A DNA stretch of 64,000 bases from Platycnemis pennipes (taxonomy: Eukaryota > Arthropoda > Insecta > Odonata > Platycnemididae), in assembly GCA_933228895.1 (NCBI GenBank), contig OW121847.1:126336350-126400349 (forward strand), in the 5' to 3' direction. The translations under genes and the position numbers were made by a program. Under the pieces are notes generated by a model. It saw nothing but the letters and a program-made list of their open reading frames with translations, did not search any database and was not told where the DNA came from. Numbering within the stretch: position 1 is the stretch's first letter; each line of letters begins with the position of its first letter. This document shows positions 1 through 12,200 of the stretch, one piece after another.

Positions 1-1033
1 CACACTTAAAAATAGAGCATTTTTAGTGTTTTGTTATTTTGATCATTGCAAGTCAGCAATCTTCAGATTGGTTTGACTCACCTCTCCACTTGATTTATCC
101 ACTGGATAACCTCATCCTATTGACATAGTTAAATATTTAATTAATATTAGTCCTTGTGTTGATATTAATTTCCATTTTTCTTCTTAGTAAAAATATATTA
201 AATCTATTGAAATAATTTTAAAATTACTGCAAGGGACAAGTTTGGTCTTCTGTCTTTAAAGGTCGTTCGCCCCTAGTCTATGTGAATGCATTAAAGTGAT
301 AATTATGCCACTTACTTCAAAATATGTGATAAGATGTAAGCTATCCATCATTTTTCAATTACAATCACAATGCATTAACTGTTCAGAATCTGGCTTCTAA
401 TACAATGATATGAATTACAGAGAAATATTTTTTGATATAGAAAACTTTATTTGTAGCTGTAAGAGTTGAACACCTCAATAAAGCTATTTTTTTGGGGTGG
501 TTCAAACACAACAACACAAAATAGAGTGAAAAAGAACTACTTGAATTAAATCATTCTCCTTTGCTTCCCTGTTATTTCCCACTTCATCAAGAAGCAAAAT
601 ATTTTAGAAAGATGGAGGAATGGTACAAGAGATCTAATATGAATGTAGAAGAATTGAAAGAGGGAGAGAAGATAGTTGTTCATTGCGAAAGACAATCGTT
701 GGGAGAAAGCAACTGACATAAATAAGGCCGATGAACCAAAATTATAATGGATGAGTAGATTAGACTGCATATCTTCTTAGATGTAATAATTCTCAATTGA
801 TAAAGTCAAATGAACCTCTTGTGATGAAAGCCGAACAGTTAATTTTTTGAATTTTTCCCTCGAGGTGATCAAAATATTAATTTGACTGTAAACAAAAACC
901 CTGTTGTGGCTGAAGAGATGAAAGTACCTAATATAGCTAAACCTTTGCAAGGTAATGTATATACATAATATTACTATTACATTTATAATGATCAGGAAAA
1001 TAGTGATAGTGCAATGACTAGATGTGTAAGAAT
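1..1033. other. AT-rich sequence without a recognisable gene
   Basis: This stretch lies on the left edge up to the left target duplication of a hAT element. The open frames on the minus strand (546-770, 777-1073) are low-complexity, have no recognisable domain and run into the transposon. It lies downstream of the minus-strand mitochondrial carrier gene start and may be intron of that gene, since the remaining carrier exons must lie to the left; I could not identify any of them here. Confidence 0.5.
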
Positions 1034-1870
1034 TAGGGATGGGATGAGATACTTGTCGATCCCTCGATACCACTTGATACTTGGTGGTATCTCGAGTATC
1101 GACTTAATTCCACGATGCTGTAATTCGATACCTATGCAAACATTAATGAGAAAATAGATTAAAACTTCGATTTTACCTTCTCCATCTTAAACTTACCATT
1201 ACTTTACACTTATTTGGGCCCCAATGTCAATTAAAAATTATTTATTTATTTTTACTATCTTAAAATTTTGTCAATTTTACATTTATATTTAAGTAGAAGT
1301 GGTCCTTAAGAAGCTTACAGTAGAATTTTTATTGTATTTTCATATTGCCAATCCTGGAGCTATTATATTTTGCAGATTGTGGCCACAAAAATATGGGATG
1401 GAAAGAAAAATATACCGTGTAAACGAGCTCTTGTATGTGACGTCACCAAGCAGCATCAGGAATGAAAAGTAAACTGGAATGGGTAAACAGTGACTAAAGA
1501 TGCAAACTTAGCATATACCCAATGATTTTTGATGTCTCATTGCTGTCCACTTCGTACATACATAGCTTGGGAACAAGGAAAAGTAATGAAAATATAGTTC
1601 ATCATGACAATTCAGTTAGTGGCATGAAATTTCATTCTGTACGCCGCAAGTAGTTGATTTGTTCAAGAACTCATTCTCATGCTTATTAATACGCATTCAC
1701 TTCATTGTCCTCTGCCTATTGTGGAGAGTATGGTAGTATTAGGCACATATGGTACGTTGTGAGTTTTCAGCTACCTGTATCAAACATTTGTGTCCTCAGA
1801 AATACAACTGTGTTACCATATGTATGTTTTACCTCAAACCTATAGTGGTTGGTGTGACTAGGCTTTCACA

Positions 1871-2014
1871 ATGTCTGACATCTGGCAGTTTTTTGTGTTA
1901 GATCCCAACAAGAAAGACTATGCGAAGTGTTCAATATGTAAAAATTCTTTTTCCCGCGGTGGTAATTCACATAACACAACCAACCTTAAAAAGCACCTTC
2001 AGAAAAAACACTGA
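1871..2014 (+). pseudogene. hAT transposase N-terminus: BED-type zinc finger
   Basis: The frame opens with an ATG at 1871 and encodes about 47 residues beginning MSDIWQFFVLDPNKKDYAKC. The spacing C-x2-C (CSIC) ... H-x4-H (HLQKKH) fits a BED finger, the DNA-binding module common at the N terminus of hAT transposases and of domesticated ZBED proteins. It ends in a TGA at 2012-2014 directly after the last zinc ligand; the frame continues open beyond it (to about 2206), rich in acidic residues as in a normal linker. The stop is therefore probably a disabling mutation rather than a true terminus. Confidence 0.85.
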
Positions 2015-2531
2015 TTGGATTTAGAAGCAGAAAATGCCAAGAGAATGAGACTTCACTCTCAATGTGGGAAAGAACTTTCGATTGACGTAAATTTAGAGGA
2101 AGTTGAGGCTGACGATCCAGATTTTCAAACACATCAAGAGATTAGCCCTTCAAGTTCCACTTCCAATGTGATCGGTGGCTACTTACTTGAAAAACAAAAT
2201 ACTTGAGCTCCATTTGCAATTAGTCCATGAAGTACTAGCAGCAGTTCTGAAAGTAGGGTTAACCGTAGATCTGATAATTTTCAGTCTGTTAGGTTTAATC
2301 CTACTTCACAGCCCTCACTCTAGGAATTTATTGATAAGAAAAGTGTCTTCAAGCCTGGTGATCAACGTGCACAGAAAATCACCAAGCTTCTTGGAAAAAT
2401 GATTTGCATGGATAACCAACCGATCAGCATTGTTGAAGACAAAGGCTTCAAGATGCTTCTTAAACATCTAGAGCCTCGTTATGCCTTGCCATCCAGAAAA
2501 ACCTTTTCAAATGAAGTGATACCAAGGATTT

Positions 2532-4069
2532 ATGATAAGTGTGTTGTCAAAGATGGGAGAGACTGATATTGAATCGATTAGTATTACCTCAGATATGTGG
2601 ACTTCGACTTGCAACGATAGCTACTTGAGTATTACTGCTCACTTCATTGATCGAGATTTTCAACTACAGCACTTTGACCTGGATGTTATACCGATTCCAG
2701 ATGAACTTCACACAGGTGAAAATATAAGTGATTTGTTACTCCAAGTTCTGAAAGAATGGGACATAGTTGAAAAAATTGTTGCTGTGGCCACAGATAATGG
2801 ACCTAACATTGTAAGTGCTATCAAGAAATCCCATTTCAAACATATTCCATGTCTTGCACATAGTTTACAGATTGTGAAACATGGTTTGCTAGAATCCGCA
2901 TCAATGAAAAGTTTGACAGGCAAGTGTCGAAAATTGGTTGGTCATTTTAAACAGTCAATACATGCATGCAATGTATTTAAAAGGGAACAAACCACAGTTA
3001 AAATAAAATCGCACAAGCTAATTCAGGATGAACGTACCAGCTAGAATTCTGAACTCCACATCTATCAACGGCTCCTAGACCAGAGGCAAGCACTCAGTCT
3101 TGCCACCAATGAGCTCCAGCTCCCTATTGAGCTAAATTGTCATGACTGGGACCTAATGGAACTGGTTGTCAAGCTTCTTAAACCATTTGATTCCGTGACA
3201 TTTGCATTAAGTAAAGAAACTGCGACTGCATCAGAGGCTTTGGCTATTGTGAATAGTTTGTGGAAGGAGTTGGAAAACCCATGTCAGCACAGCAGAATAA
3301 CTCAATTTCAGAATGAACTTTTGTTTCAACTGAAAAAGTACTGTGGTAGGTATGAGGATGAAGAAGAATACATTTTAGCAACACTGCTGGATCCAAGGTT
3401 GAAGGAGAGCATTTACCGAAGATCAGGGACATTTCCTAAGTCCAAGGATATACTAATCAAAGCCACAGAGGAGCATGAGTCAACTTCTATAACATCAGTG
3501 GAGGAGTGCATTACATGTAAGTAAAATTTAATTTACCAAGTAATTAGCTTAACTCAATTTAAAGGGAATAACTGATTATAAGTAAAAATTAAGCTGCATC
3601 ATAGTGTAATCACAGAAAGTTTCTCTGGCCATGGCTGGAGAACCTAGGAGAATTATTCTATAGGACCTTTTTCTTACTTACTTTGCAGGAAGAACTGGAG
3701 AAGAAACAAAGTGAATTTAAGCATCCTATGTGGTCGATGTACTCCAATCTCATTACTGAAGGCAATGTATCCTGCCAGTCAGTTTGTACCAGAATCTCTG
3801 CCCAAAATGAAGTGGAAACGTACCTGCAGGAGCCAAGGCTGCCAGCCAACACAAATATATCTCTGTATTGGAAAACCAACTTGCAGACTTCTCGGCTACG
3901 GAAGGTAGCATGGAAGTATATGTGTGTTCGCCCAGCAACCATACATTCTAAACGTTTGTTCAGTACAGCAGGAATCATTGTGGATAAAAGGAGAAGTAGA
4001 CTGGATCCAAACAAAGTCCGAATGTTGATTTTTGCAAATAAAAACTTGAGTGGGCGTGAAAGTGATTAA
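2532..4069 (+). pseudogene. hAT transposase core and C-terminal dimerisation region, broken
   Basis: Three plus-strand blocks read as hAT transposase: 2532-3044 (including TSDMWTS and ATDNGPNIV, the first catalytic region, then PCLAHSLQ), 3156-3524, and 3683-4069. The last holds the hAT C-terminal dimerisation signature: PATIHSKRLFSTAG followed by DKRRSRLDPNKV. The usual serine and glutamate before RLFS are replaced by H and K, itself a sign of decay. A splice-like pair (GTAAGT near 3516 and TTTGCAG near 3688) separates the last two blocks, so the ancestral gene may have had an intron there, although the reading phases do not join cleanly. Other joins are frameshifts. No active product is expected. 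Confidence 0.85.
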
Positions 4070-4466
4070 GTGTAAAAATAGACCTTGCCTACAGCCATGT
4101 AGAAGTATACAGGTGCATATTTACCCAAGGATTGTAAAGATAATGATTTTCTGTTTATTAAAGAATATTGTTCATCATGTGATTATGTAATTATTATATT
4201 TTTTTATAATTATGTCTCAACCAATTAAGGTAGGTTTTTACTAACTTATTGACAATAGAAATGGTTGAAAGTTTCCATCCAAATAGATTCCTTATTATAA
4301 TTATTTGATTTATGTAATAATATTATTGCTAAAGTCCTAATTCCCATCAATATATGAGTTGATTTACTTAAGGGGTGAAAGGATCGAGTATCGAAAAATA
4401 ACAGTATCGTAGAAATTTTGGAATCAAGAATCGAATTTTCAGTTTCTGCCCATCCCTAGTAAGAAT

Positions 4467-5186
4467 TGTGAAAATATGTTCAAATATTGAATTTATAATT
4501 GTTTCTTGGATTGTATCATGTAATAAAAGAAATCAGAGGGACATGTGCTACGTAAGTCTGAGCCAATATATTTTAGATTTTATAACATGCACACACAAGG
4601 CATTGTGAGTTTTTAAGTAAAAGTGTCACATAAACAATGTCTATTTATTACACCATATCCACCAAATATTGAAATTTAAAGTCGCCTAATACTATAACTA
4701 GTTACACTAATAGTGTAACTAGATGCCATATGACTTGTCATATTTCCCATGGATTGTGCATTGATATGACTGGCATTTAAATTGCAATAACACAAGAATG
4801 ACCAGCAGAAACCAATGAAATTACCTACTTGCACATACAAATTAGACTAACAACGAGCCAGAAACCAGTCTTAAAATAAGAAACCTAAAAATGTCAAATT
4901 CGATAAGTACCATGAGAATGGTTTAATATATATAACTTGCATCAAATAACCTCGCTGCATGATCTCGACGTACAAGTTTAAGATAAAGACTTTTTTGTGA
5001 ATGGTGAATAACATTAACTGGAGTCGGGGAAACTTTTATCCATCTTAATTAACATCAATGGAAAGAACGTCTATCAAGCTCTTCCTTCTAAGCACCTTGA
5101 ATCACAACATAACAGGGGGCGTATAAATAAGTTGATTCATAAAATATTCTAGATTACTAAATTCGACGTTACCATCTCACACTTAC
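4467..5186. other. Non-coding, probably intron 2 of the mitochondrial carrier gene
   Basis: This lies immediately 3' of the carrier's second-exon donor (minus strand). I searched it by eye for the next conserved carrier block and found none, nor a repeat that I recognise. It is therefore best read as intron. Confidence 0.45.
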
Positions 5187-5557
5187 GATAGTTCCATTGA
5201 ATTGACTAGGCCGGCGATACCACTGATTCTGGCTGGGGGCATTTCCATTCTCGGGGCATGTGCACAAATGATCCATCAAGCCATTACAATACAGGAAACA
5301 TTTATTGGATAAATTTGCTTTTTGTTGAGCTTGCAAACGTATTTTCACGACATCAAAAGGTGTCACTGAAATTCGAATTTTATCCATCAATAACGTTATA
5401 CGACTGAACCATTATAAGTGAAAAAATAATGTCCTGCAATTCCAGCCTCACTTATCAAGGATGTTACGAGTGCCCCGGCGCATGAGGCTCCCATTTGCTG
5501 AAGCGGAGTAATTCTAAATCGAGGATCATCGGGGTTTACTATTTCATCAGTGGACAT
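5187..5557 (-). CDS. Mitochondrial carrier, SLC25A39/SLC25A40 (glutathione) type, first two coding exons
   Basis: This is the 5' part of an inner-membrane carrier; proteins of this subfamily import glutathione into mitochondria. Exon 1 (5452-5557) starts at MSTDEIV and ends in phase 1. Intron 1 (5366-5451) is only 86 nt, with a GTGAGG donor and TTTCAG acceptor. Exon 2 (5187-5365) ends in phase 0 before GTAAGT. The join gives [20 protein letters not shown], i.e. transmembrane helix 1 and the carrier signature P-x-D-x-x-K-x-R. The following [13 protein letters not shown] loop with its cysteines is characteristic of SLC25A39/40 and absent from most other carriers. About 95 of roughly 340 residues are present; the rest must lie left of 5187, beyond a long intron or outside the window. 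The start at 5557 is the first ATG in frame. A39 versus A40 cannot be told from this part. Confidence 0.9.
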
Positions 5558-6134
5558 GACTGGTGACTTTAAGATCAATCACAACACTTCGGAAGGTAAT
5601 CAAGGACAAATAACCACTTCGACAGATAATGTTAGAAACTTCACGTCCAATAACTCAACACTCGATTCTCTACTCATAGTTGCCAGAAAATTAATATGAT
5701 CTAATACGGGGAGCGAATCATAACGACGTAACTTCAAACATCAAGACCACACTTTCCAACAAAAAATAAATTCAATCTACCACCATGACCGCCAGATACT
5801 GTAATTGGCTGCGATTCGCTGTTATTTTCATGTTTTGATGTTTTGGTTATCATTAGTTTCTCGATAGATGGTAGCACCAATCAGGAGATTTAAGAGCGCG
5901 GGACCATACGCTTCATTTCATGAGTGTTGTGCGGCATAATCAAAATGTTTACGAAGATGCGAAAGAAGTGAAAGGAGTTTCTGTTTTTGGCATTACCTGA
6001 TGCTATCGTGATTAAACTTTGGATGCGTAGTCTTCATTTCGTTTCTTGTGTCTCAATAGATGTCATAATGTGATATTCATACGATTTGTTAGTACAAAAT
6101 GGATAGCTGACAGTTGATATAACTACCTTACAAT
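5558..6134. promoter_or_regulatory. Probable shared (bidirectional) promoter region
   Basis: Only 577 bp separate the divergent start codons of the carrier (5557, minus) and the CEP152-like gene (6135, plus), so both 5' UTRs and core promoters must lie here unless there are upstream non-coding exons. I see no clear TATA box at a sensible distance. The region is inferred from gene arrangement only. Confidence 0.55.
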
Positions 6135-6252
6135 ATGGAAGGCCCTGGCATAAGCCTCTTCCAAGGATCTGATTCTTTAGAGATAGCTAATAACCAAGAA
6201 GAGGAGGAAAACGAAGCATTGGAAGACGAAAGAAGAAGGAATGATGAAGTTA
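6135..6252 (+). CDS. Cep152: CEP152 exon 1
   Basis: This exon codes residues 1-39, starting at the first ATG (MEGPGISLFQGSDS) with a strongly acidic run (EEEENEALEDE). The donor is uncertain: A|GTTCTA at 6253 gives phase 1 and joins exon 2 in frame as ...DEVSLMEEF, whereas the better-looking GTTAGT at 6249 would need a different acceptor. The implied intron is only 53 nt, near the lower limit for animals. Confidence 0.7.
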
Positions 6253-9200
6253 GTTCTACATGTTTTCACTTATTATGAAGTATAAGTATGTGTCATGTTC
6301 CAAAGGTTTAATGGAAGAATTTCCCTCACAGCTTAGAGATTTGATATCCAATGCTTTCGATGATCTGACCGATGATGACCCTAGCTTTGCAGACAGTAGC
6401 CGGCCTCTGAGTTCAAACGACACATCATATCAAGGTATAATAGGTTACAGTAAGGTGTCGAGAGTTTAATCTCTGCTTGTGATAGTGGTCATTAATTCTA
6501 GCTCTTTTGCAGAGAATGACAGTAAGGGAGAAGATATTGTCATGCAAGAACCAAAATCGACCGATCAAGACCCCAGCAATCGTTTTCCTGAGAGAAACCA
6601 ACATCGCCATGGCGTTCCACCGACAAATTATAATGGATCCAATAAACCTACCTTTTCTGCAAAGGAGAGTCTTCTTCTTGGTGCTGGTGATTCAAACGTA
6701 TCCGCTCAACACTATAGGCACTGTGCGAGAATCAGCCCTGGTTTTAGCGAAGCTCCTTTGGGTGCATATCATCATAATCAAGATCACACCAAGAATATTT
6801 CAGATGATGATCAGTACATGAAAACTGGTGAGACTCATCTTGTTTGAAAATGTTAATGGCAAATTTTTGAAATACTTATTTGTCCGTAATATCTTTAAGT
6901 AATTAACTCAGTCATTCCATTTAGCATGGGTTAAGTAGCATATAGAACGCAGGACACCATCAAAACCACAATTACATGAACAATAAAAGCCATAAGAAAG
7001 ACTGAAAAAAATAACGGAAGTGAAAGAAATATTGCCAACTTCTCTCCAAGAATTCCTGATGGAGTAGAAAGGCCCTTTTGCCTGCAGAGATTTGAGATTG
7101 TTTAATTTCCTTGTATTAGATATATTTTTTATTACTTTAGATCTTGATATAAGTGAAGAAGGTCGTTTGGTATGCTCTATTTGGGCCGATACAAGGTCAA
7201 GCTAGGATGTTCTTACCTTATTCAGTTCAGTGTTGTATTGATGATATTGCTGATTGGAAGAGTGAACGGGAAAGAATATATATGGAAGAAAGAGTAAGTG
7301 ATTTTAATAATTTTCTTCCTGGTGTATAGAAGGAAACTTGAATCATAACTTTTATTAGGTGAAGCCTTTGTTATGGGTGAGTGGCATTGTATCCTACTAC
7401 AATGCTGTATTATAAATAGTTATGAAATTCTGCTAAATATAGCAGTTTTTGAGTCTCTATAATGATAAATTTACCTTTTTTGCTTATCATAAAGATTCCT
7501 GTGGAAATTTATGGTTGCTGCTCTTTTCAAACCTGACTAGGGTGCTGGAATTTATGGAAGAGCATTTATAATGGAACATTATTGAATTCATTTATTTCAA
7601 GCATATGTGTGCATGCGTACAGAAACAAAAATATGCTTATGCTATCATACAAACACATTTAAATAAATATATATATACACATACATACACCTTTTAAGTC
7701 CTCCTGAGCTTATATTGCTCGTGTAATAATATACAATAACTTACTTCTGTTTAGCTGTTAGCGTTACTTCCACTTATATATCCTGTTCAGATGTGACCTT
7801 GCTAGTAAGGTCAACTAAAGTGTTGACATTGACGTACAAGAGGTCTTACAATCATCAGCCTACTAAATTGATTTGTGACAGGTCAGTTTTGCTGGTAGTT
7901 AATTAACAAATAGGATGGAGAGAGGACCAAATTTGATCCTTGCAGAACTCATTTAGTTAATTTGATTGACATGATAGTGAGCTGTGACTTTCTGCAGACT
8001 GCATCTGATTGGTATCTATCAGATAAGAAGGATGATAATCATTTTAAAGGAATGCTCTTTATGCTAACGGAGGATAGTTTGTTTACTAGCAATTCATAGT
8101 GAATGCTATCAAAATCATTACTTAACCCAATCACATCCGATGCGAACTGTTACCCAAACTACATCTGACCACAAAATCTATAAGAGTACTGGGTCACATA
8201 CTGTGTGATATCACCTCGTAGTCTATTCTAGTATGTACCATCTGTTCCTTTTTTTGCAATACCATCTAATAAATTACATACACTGTTGTAGTTGGAGTTA
8301 AATGTAAGATAAGGTTCATATAAATTACATCGTAGCAAACTTAGTAGTGTACTGATTTTTATCAATGCATTAGATTATGCAATTAAGAAATCAAAAGCAG
8401 CAGAGGTGGTGGATTTCCCTTTCCAAAAACCATGTTGTGAGTTATATAGAATGTCAAAATTAACCAAGATCTCAACAATATGTTAGTATAGCGGCTATGG
8501 TACTGGCTTCCCATCCTGGCAGTGACAGATTTTTCATTGTATTGACCCCTACTTGAGTGCTGTGTGGAGGGCACTTCAATTTCAGTACTCCATCTGTTGG
8601 ATAGGATTTTACTGTTGAACCATGGACCCATTTGTGCCTTTCATTAAAAGCGGGCTAATACCAATGTGGGTTTCTCTCCTCCTTCCTCAATTCGTGGCCT
8701 TACCAAATTACCCACCTTTCCTAAGTAGTGTGAATACCCTTAAGTGGCTTGCCTCACCTGAATAACTGCTACTTATAAGCAAAATGGTTATAAAATTCCT
8801 TCTGTATAAAATAAATAAAGAATTGGATGGGGATCGGGTAAGTGTGGTGGCTAGAGTACTGGCCTCCCATCATGAAGGCCCAGGTTTGATTCCCGGCAGT
8901 TGTGAATTTTTCAGTGGCAAACCGGTCCCCATATGAGTGCCTTGTGGAGGGCATTTCAGGTTCAGTACTCCATCCATCAGATGGAACATTAAGCTGTGGT
9001 CCCCTTGGTGCCTGTCGTTTAGAGTAGACTAATGCCGATACCAGGTTTCTTTCCACCCTTCCTCCGTTCCCTGAAAACTCCTATTATTGCCCAATGGCCC
9101 ACCCATCCTAAATGGCTCAAGTGACCTCAGCTGTCAGTCACCTCCCTTAAATAACTAACTAAGAATTGTGATAGGGTGACAAACAGTGACGCAAGTGTAT

Positions 9201-12200
9201 TATATCTGAGAGTCATTACTTTGAAGGGAATAAAATTGATGCTGATTAATGAATAAATATTCTGTGGCGTGAAACGAAAAATCCCATTATTTTTTCACAG
9301 CACCACATGAAAGAAACCTCTAGTCTATTGAATAGTGATTGTGGGAAATTTATGAAATGAGTGTGATTGCCTATGAAAAGATGGTAATTTAGTAAAAGCA
9401 TTAATATATTTTCAAACAGTAGTATTATTTTTCCATTGGTTATTAAAAGATGGTAGACAATCTGGTAGTGTGTGTGTGTATAATATATGTATACTTAATG
9501 CATTTATGTACTCTTGGGTTGTTTTCTAATCAGGGCTATTCTAATAAGTGTTAGCAGCATGCAAGCTTTGATGCTTCTGAGGGTCAGGACTCTCAGAAGC
9601 ATCAGACTTCCCATGGTCCTGACTCTCCTATGGAGGGACAGGTCAATGAAAAATATTTTTCCATAAATACAATGAGGTATTTCACGAGGTCCTACTCTCT
9701 AGCTGATGTAATTCCTTTTGGTCTGTACCATCAAGATCTTTCATTTTACCAGATTATACCTACCAAATGTACTGAAACTGAAAGGTGTCATTAATATAGG
9801 AATTGGCTAGAAAATATAGTTCATTTCAGAGAAATATGTGCGTATACATTGAGGCAGATCTGCATAATGTATATGCAGCTTCATTCATTTTTCTGGATTT
9901 ATCATTTTAATAACTGTTATTTATTAATTCTCGACAGAGTACAACAGTTTGGAACAACTCCAAGTTCTCTATGAAGTGCGTATCAAAGAAATACAACGCC
10001 TGCATAATGATATTGAGGTGATTAAAAAAGAAAGTAAGCAAGTTGAAGTGCAACTTAAACGGAAACTAGCTTTAATGGAGGCTGAGAAAGAGAGGGCAAC
10101 ATTGTCTTTGAAGCAGTCTCAAAATCTCTTAGGTAAGCAGACTCATCTATCTTATGGTTTGAGGGAGATAAGTAGTAATAACATCAATTCAGTTAAATTT
10201 GCCAACTGCTTTATTTTCATATTTATGAATTATATTAGAAAAAATACATGTTGCATATAATGTTTCTAGTCACCAGCAAAGCTCAGATTGATGACCTACA
10301 AAAGCAGAATGAAGAGCAAAAGAAAGCTATTCAAGGTCTAGAAGAAGCAAACTCTAATGTAAGCCCTTTTGCTGTACAGTTTCGGTTTAGCTCTTTATTT
10401 TATAGTAATGTACTTTCATTACTCCCATTCTTCATTACTTACAGCTGTCTACTCAATTGGATATTGCCAAATCATCAGTGAGTGATCTGCAAAACAGGAT
10501 ATCATTTTTGGAAAAAATAGATTCTTCCAAGCGGAAGGAGTTGGAGAATGAGTCATATTTAAAGCTAATTGAAGAGCGTCACAGAAAAGAACTTAATTGC
10601 TTGCAAGAGGAGGTTGAGGTGATAAAAGCAAAGTACAATAAAAAGGTAAATGTCTCTTTTTTCCATGTATTATTTAAAAATATTTTTTTCACTATTCTCA
10701 GAACTATGTTATTTTATTATTTAATGAAAATGGGTGAAGAAACAATATCTCACTTTTTGCCAAGTAGCTTTTATGTATTTGGTCACATATTAGACCAGTA
10801 AGTAGAGTGTCAAGCTAGCAACTGAAGGTTTTGATTGTGAATTGTGTTGTATGATAGGTATCTAAAAGGTAGGTACAGTCGGATTCAAAAGTGTTGCAAC
10901 AGATCGAGCGGTGCCACTTTCGCCACATTTCGGAATTGAGTTTCTATCTGTTCTACAGTTCCCATGACTGTGTCCAATTCATATATCAATGATGAAAATA
11001 CATAGGAAATGTGTATGCCCGAAAGAATAACAAAGTGTTTAATAAATTTTATCGATTGGCATGATGAATTGGAAATAATATTTCTTCAGTAATGTTTGTG
11101 GAACAACTTTTCCACAGCAAATATTACCCGAGTTGTATTCACATATTTTGGAACGATCACGGCTGTCTTTTGCCTTTCCAGTCTTTGATTGTGATTGGAT
11201 TAACCTTGTTCTTATTGCTGTGGAAACTCCTTTGAACTGCTTTTCAAAGAGACATAAATCCACAACTCAAAGTACTGATGGAAATGAGGGATATGAAAAA
11301 TGTAAAGATATAATACAACAGAATCATTCGTAGAACTGTGACTGTGATGGTTACGGCAGGTCGTTCAAGATAGTGCCAGGTATGGGATCGATTCCATCGG
11401 ATGACATTTTTCTTCCTCCGTGTACTACTTCTAACAATAGTTCTCTATTATGTTCCTTTATAATGAGCGTTTGAAAAGTAATTTTTTGTCCTTTTTCCCT
11501 ATTATACTGACCCATAGAGATCACGAGAAAAGTATTTTATTTTAAATATGAAAATGACAAATAATTTTATGCTACTCCTGCGAAATTTATCGAGAACCTT
11601 CCTGCCCTACGCTTCCTGCCGCACAAGTGAGAAACATGGGGAGAGTAGCAGAAGCGACATGCTTCTTCCAGCAGCCTAGCCTTCCAGTATTGAGCTACCG
11701 TGGCTGTCAAATTTGCCAGACCTCAATACCATTGAGAACCTCTGGGTCCTCATTGTCAGTAAATGGGAAAATGAGGGTGAGAGGACAAGAAGCTTTGATA
11801 ACTCACATGAGAGAAGTGTGGGACAGTTTATCCCGGTGACCAACAATATTTCCAAACATGATGGGGTCAATGCAGGATAGACTTCAGTCTGTAATACAGA
11901 ATTGAGGTAATATCACAAAATACTATATGTAGGATGCAATGTTGATAATTTTTTAAAGGTTTTTCCATCACTGAAAATGACCAAATCCCAGTAAGGTGGA
12001 TTCATTTTTGCATATGCCTGACGACCCGGCACTAAATTGAGAGACCATTTGCTTAAGGCAAAGGATCCCTGTGGACTCTACACTCCGGGAGTTTATCGCA
12101 TTCCCTGTGAATGCAGGCAAGCATACGTGGGAGAGACCTGGAGGACAATTTCGACAAGGATCAAGGAGCATCGGAGGCATTGTAGGCTGTGTCAGCCCGA

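Larger units (their letters stand above)
1034..4458 (+). mobile_element. hAT-family DNA transposon, decayed but complete end to end
   Basis: The ends are a perfect 10-bp terminal inverted repeat (TAGGGATGGG at 1034-1043, its complement at 4449-4458). They are flanked on both sides by the same 8 bp, GTAAGAAT (1026-1033 and 4459-4466), the duplication size expected for hAT. Subterminal regions share TCGAGTATCGA-like motifs on both sides. Inside are plus-strand fragments of a transposase: a BED zinc finger, the central RNase H-like part, and the C-terminal dimerisation segment. Frames are broken by stops and shifts, so this copy is not expected to make an active enzyme. It lies 0.7 kb left of the carrier exons. 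Confidence 0.93.
7294..9939. other. CEP152 intron 4
   Basis: A 2.6-kb intron carrying two related tRNA-derived SINE copies (8485-8765 and 8826-9165) and a small perfect hairpin (9570-9603). The rest is AT-rich with no feature I can support. Confidence 0.6.

Noticed and set aside
546..1073. Two minus-strand open frames that could be carrier exons
   Set aside because: They lack any carrier signature or hydrophobic helix pattern, have no matching splice sites, and the second runs into the hAT target duplication.
11039..11333. Open frames on both strands in the Tc1-like left arm
   Set aside because: They lie inside an inverted repeat, have no domain, and are not kept open in the right arm.
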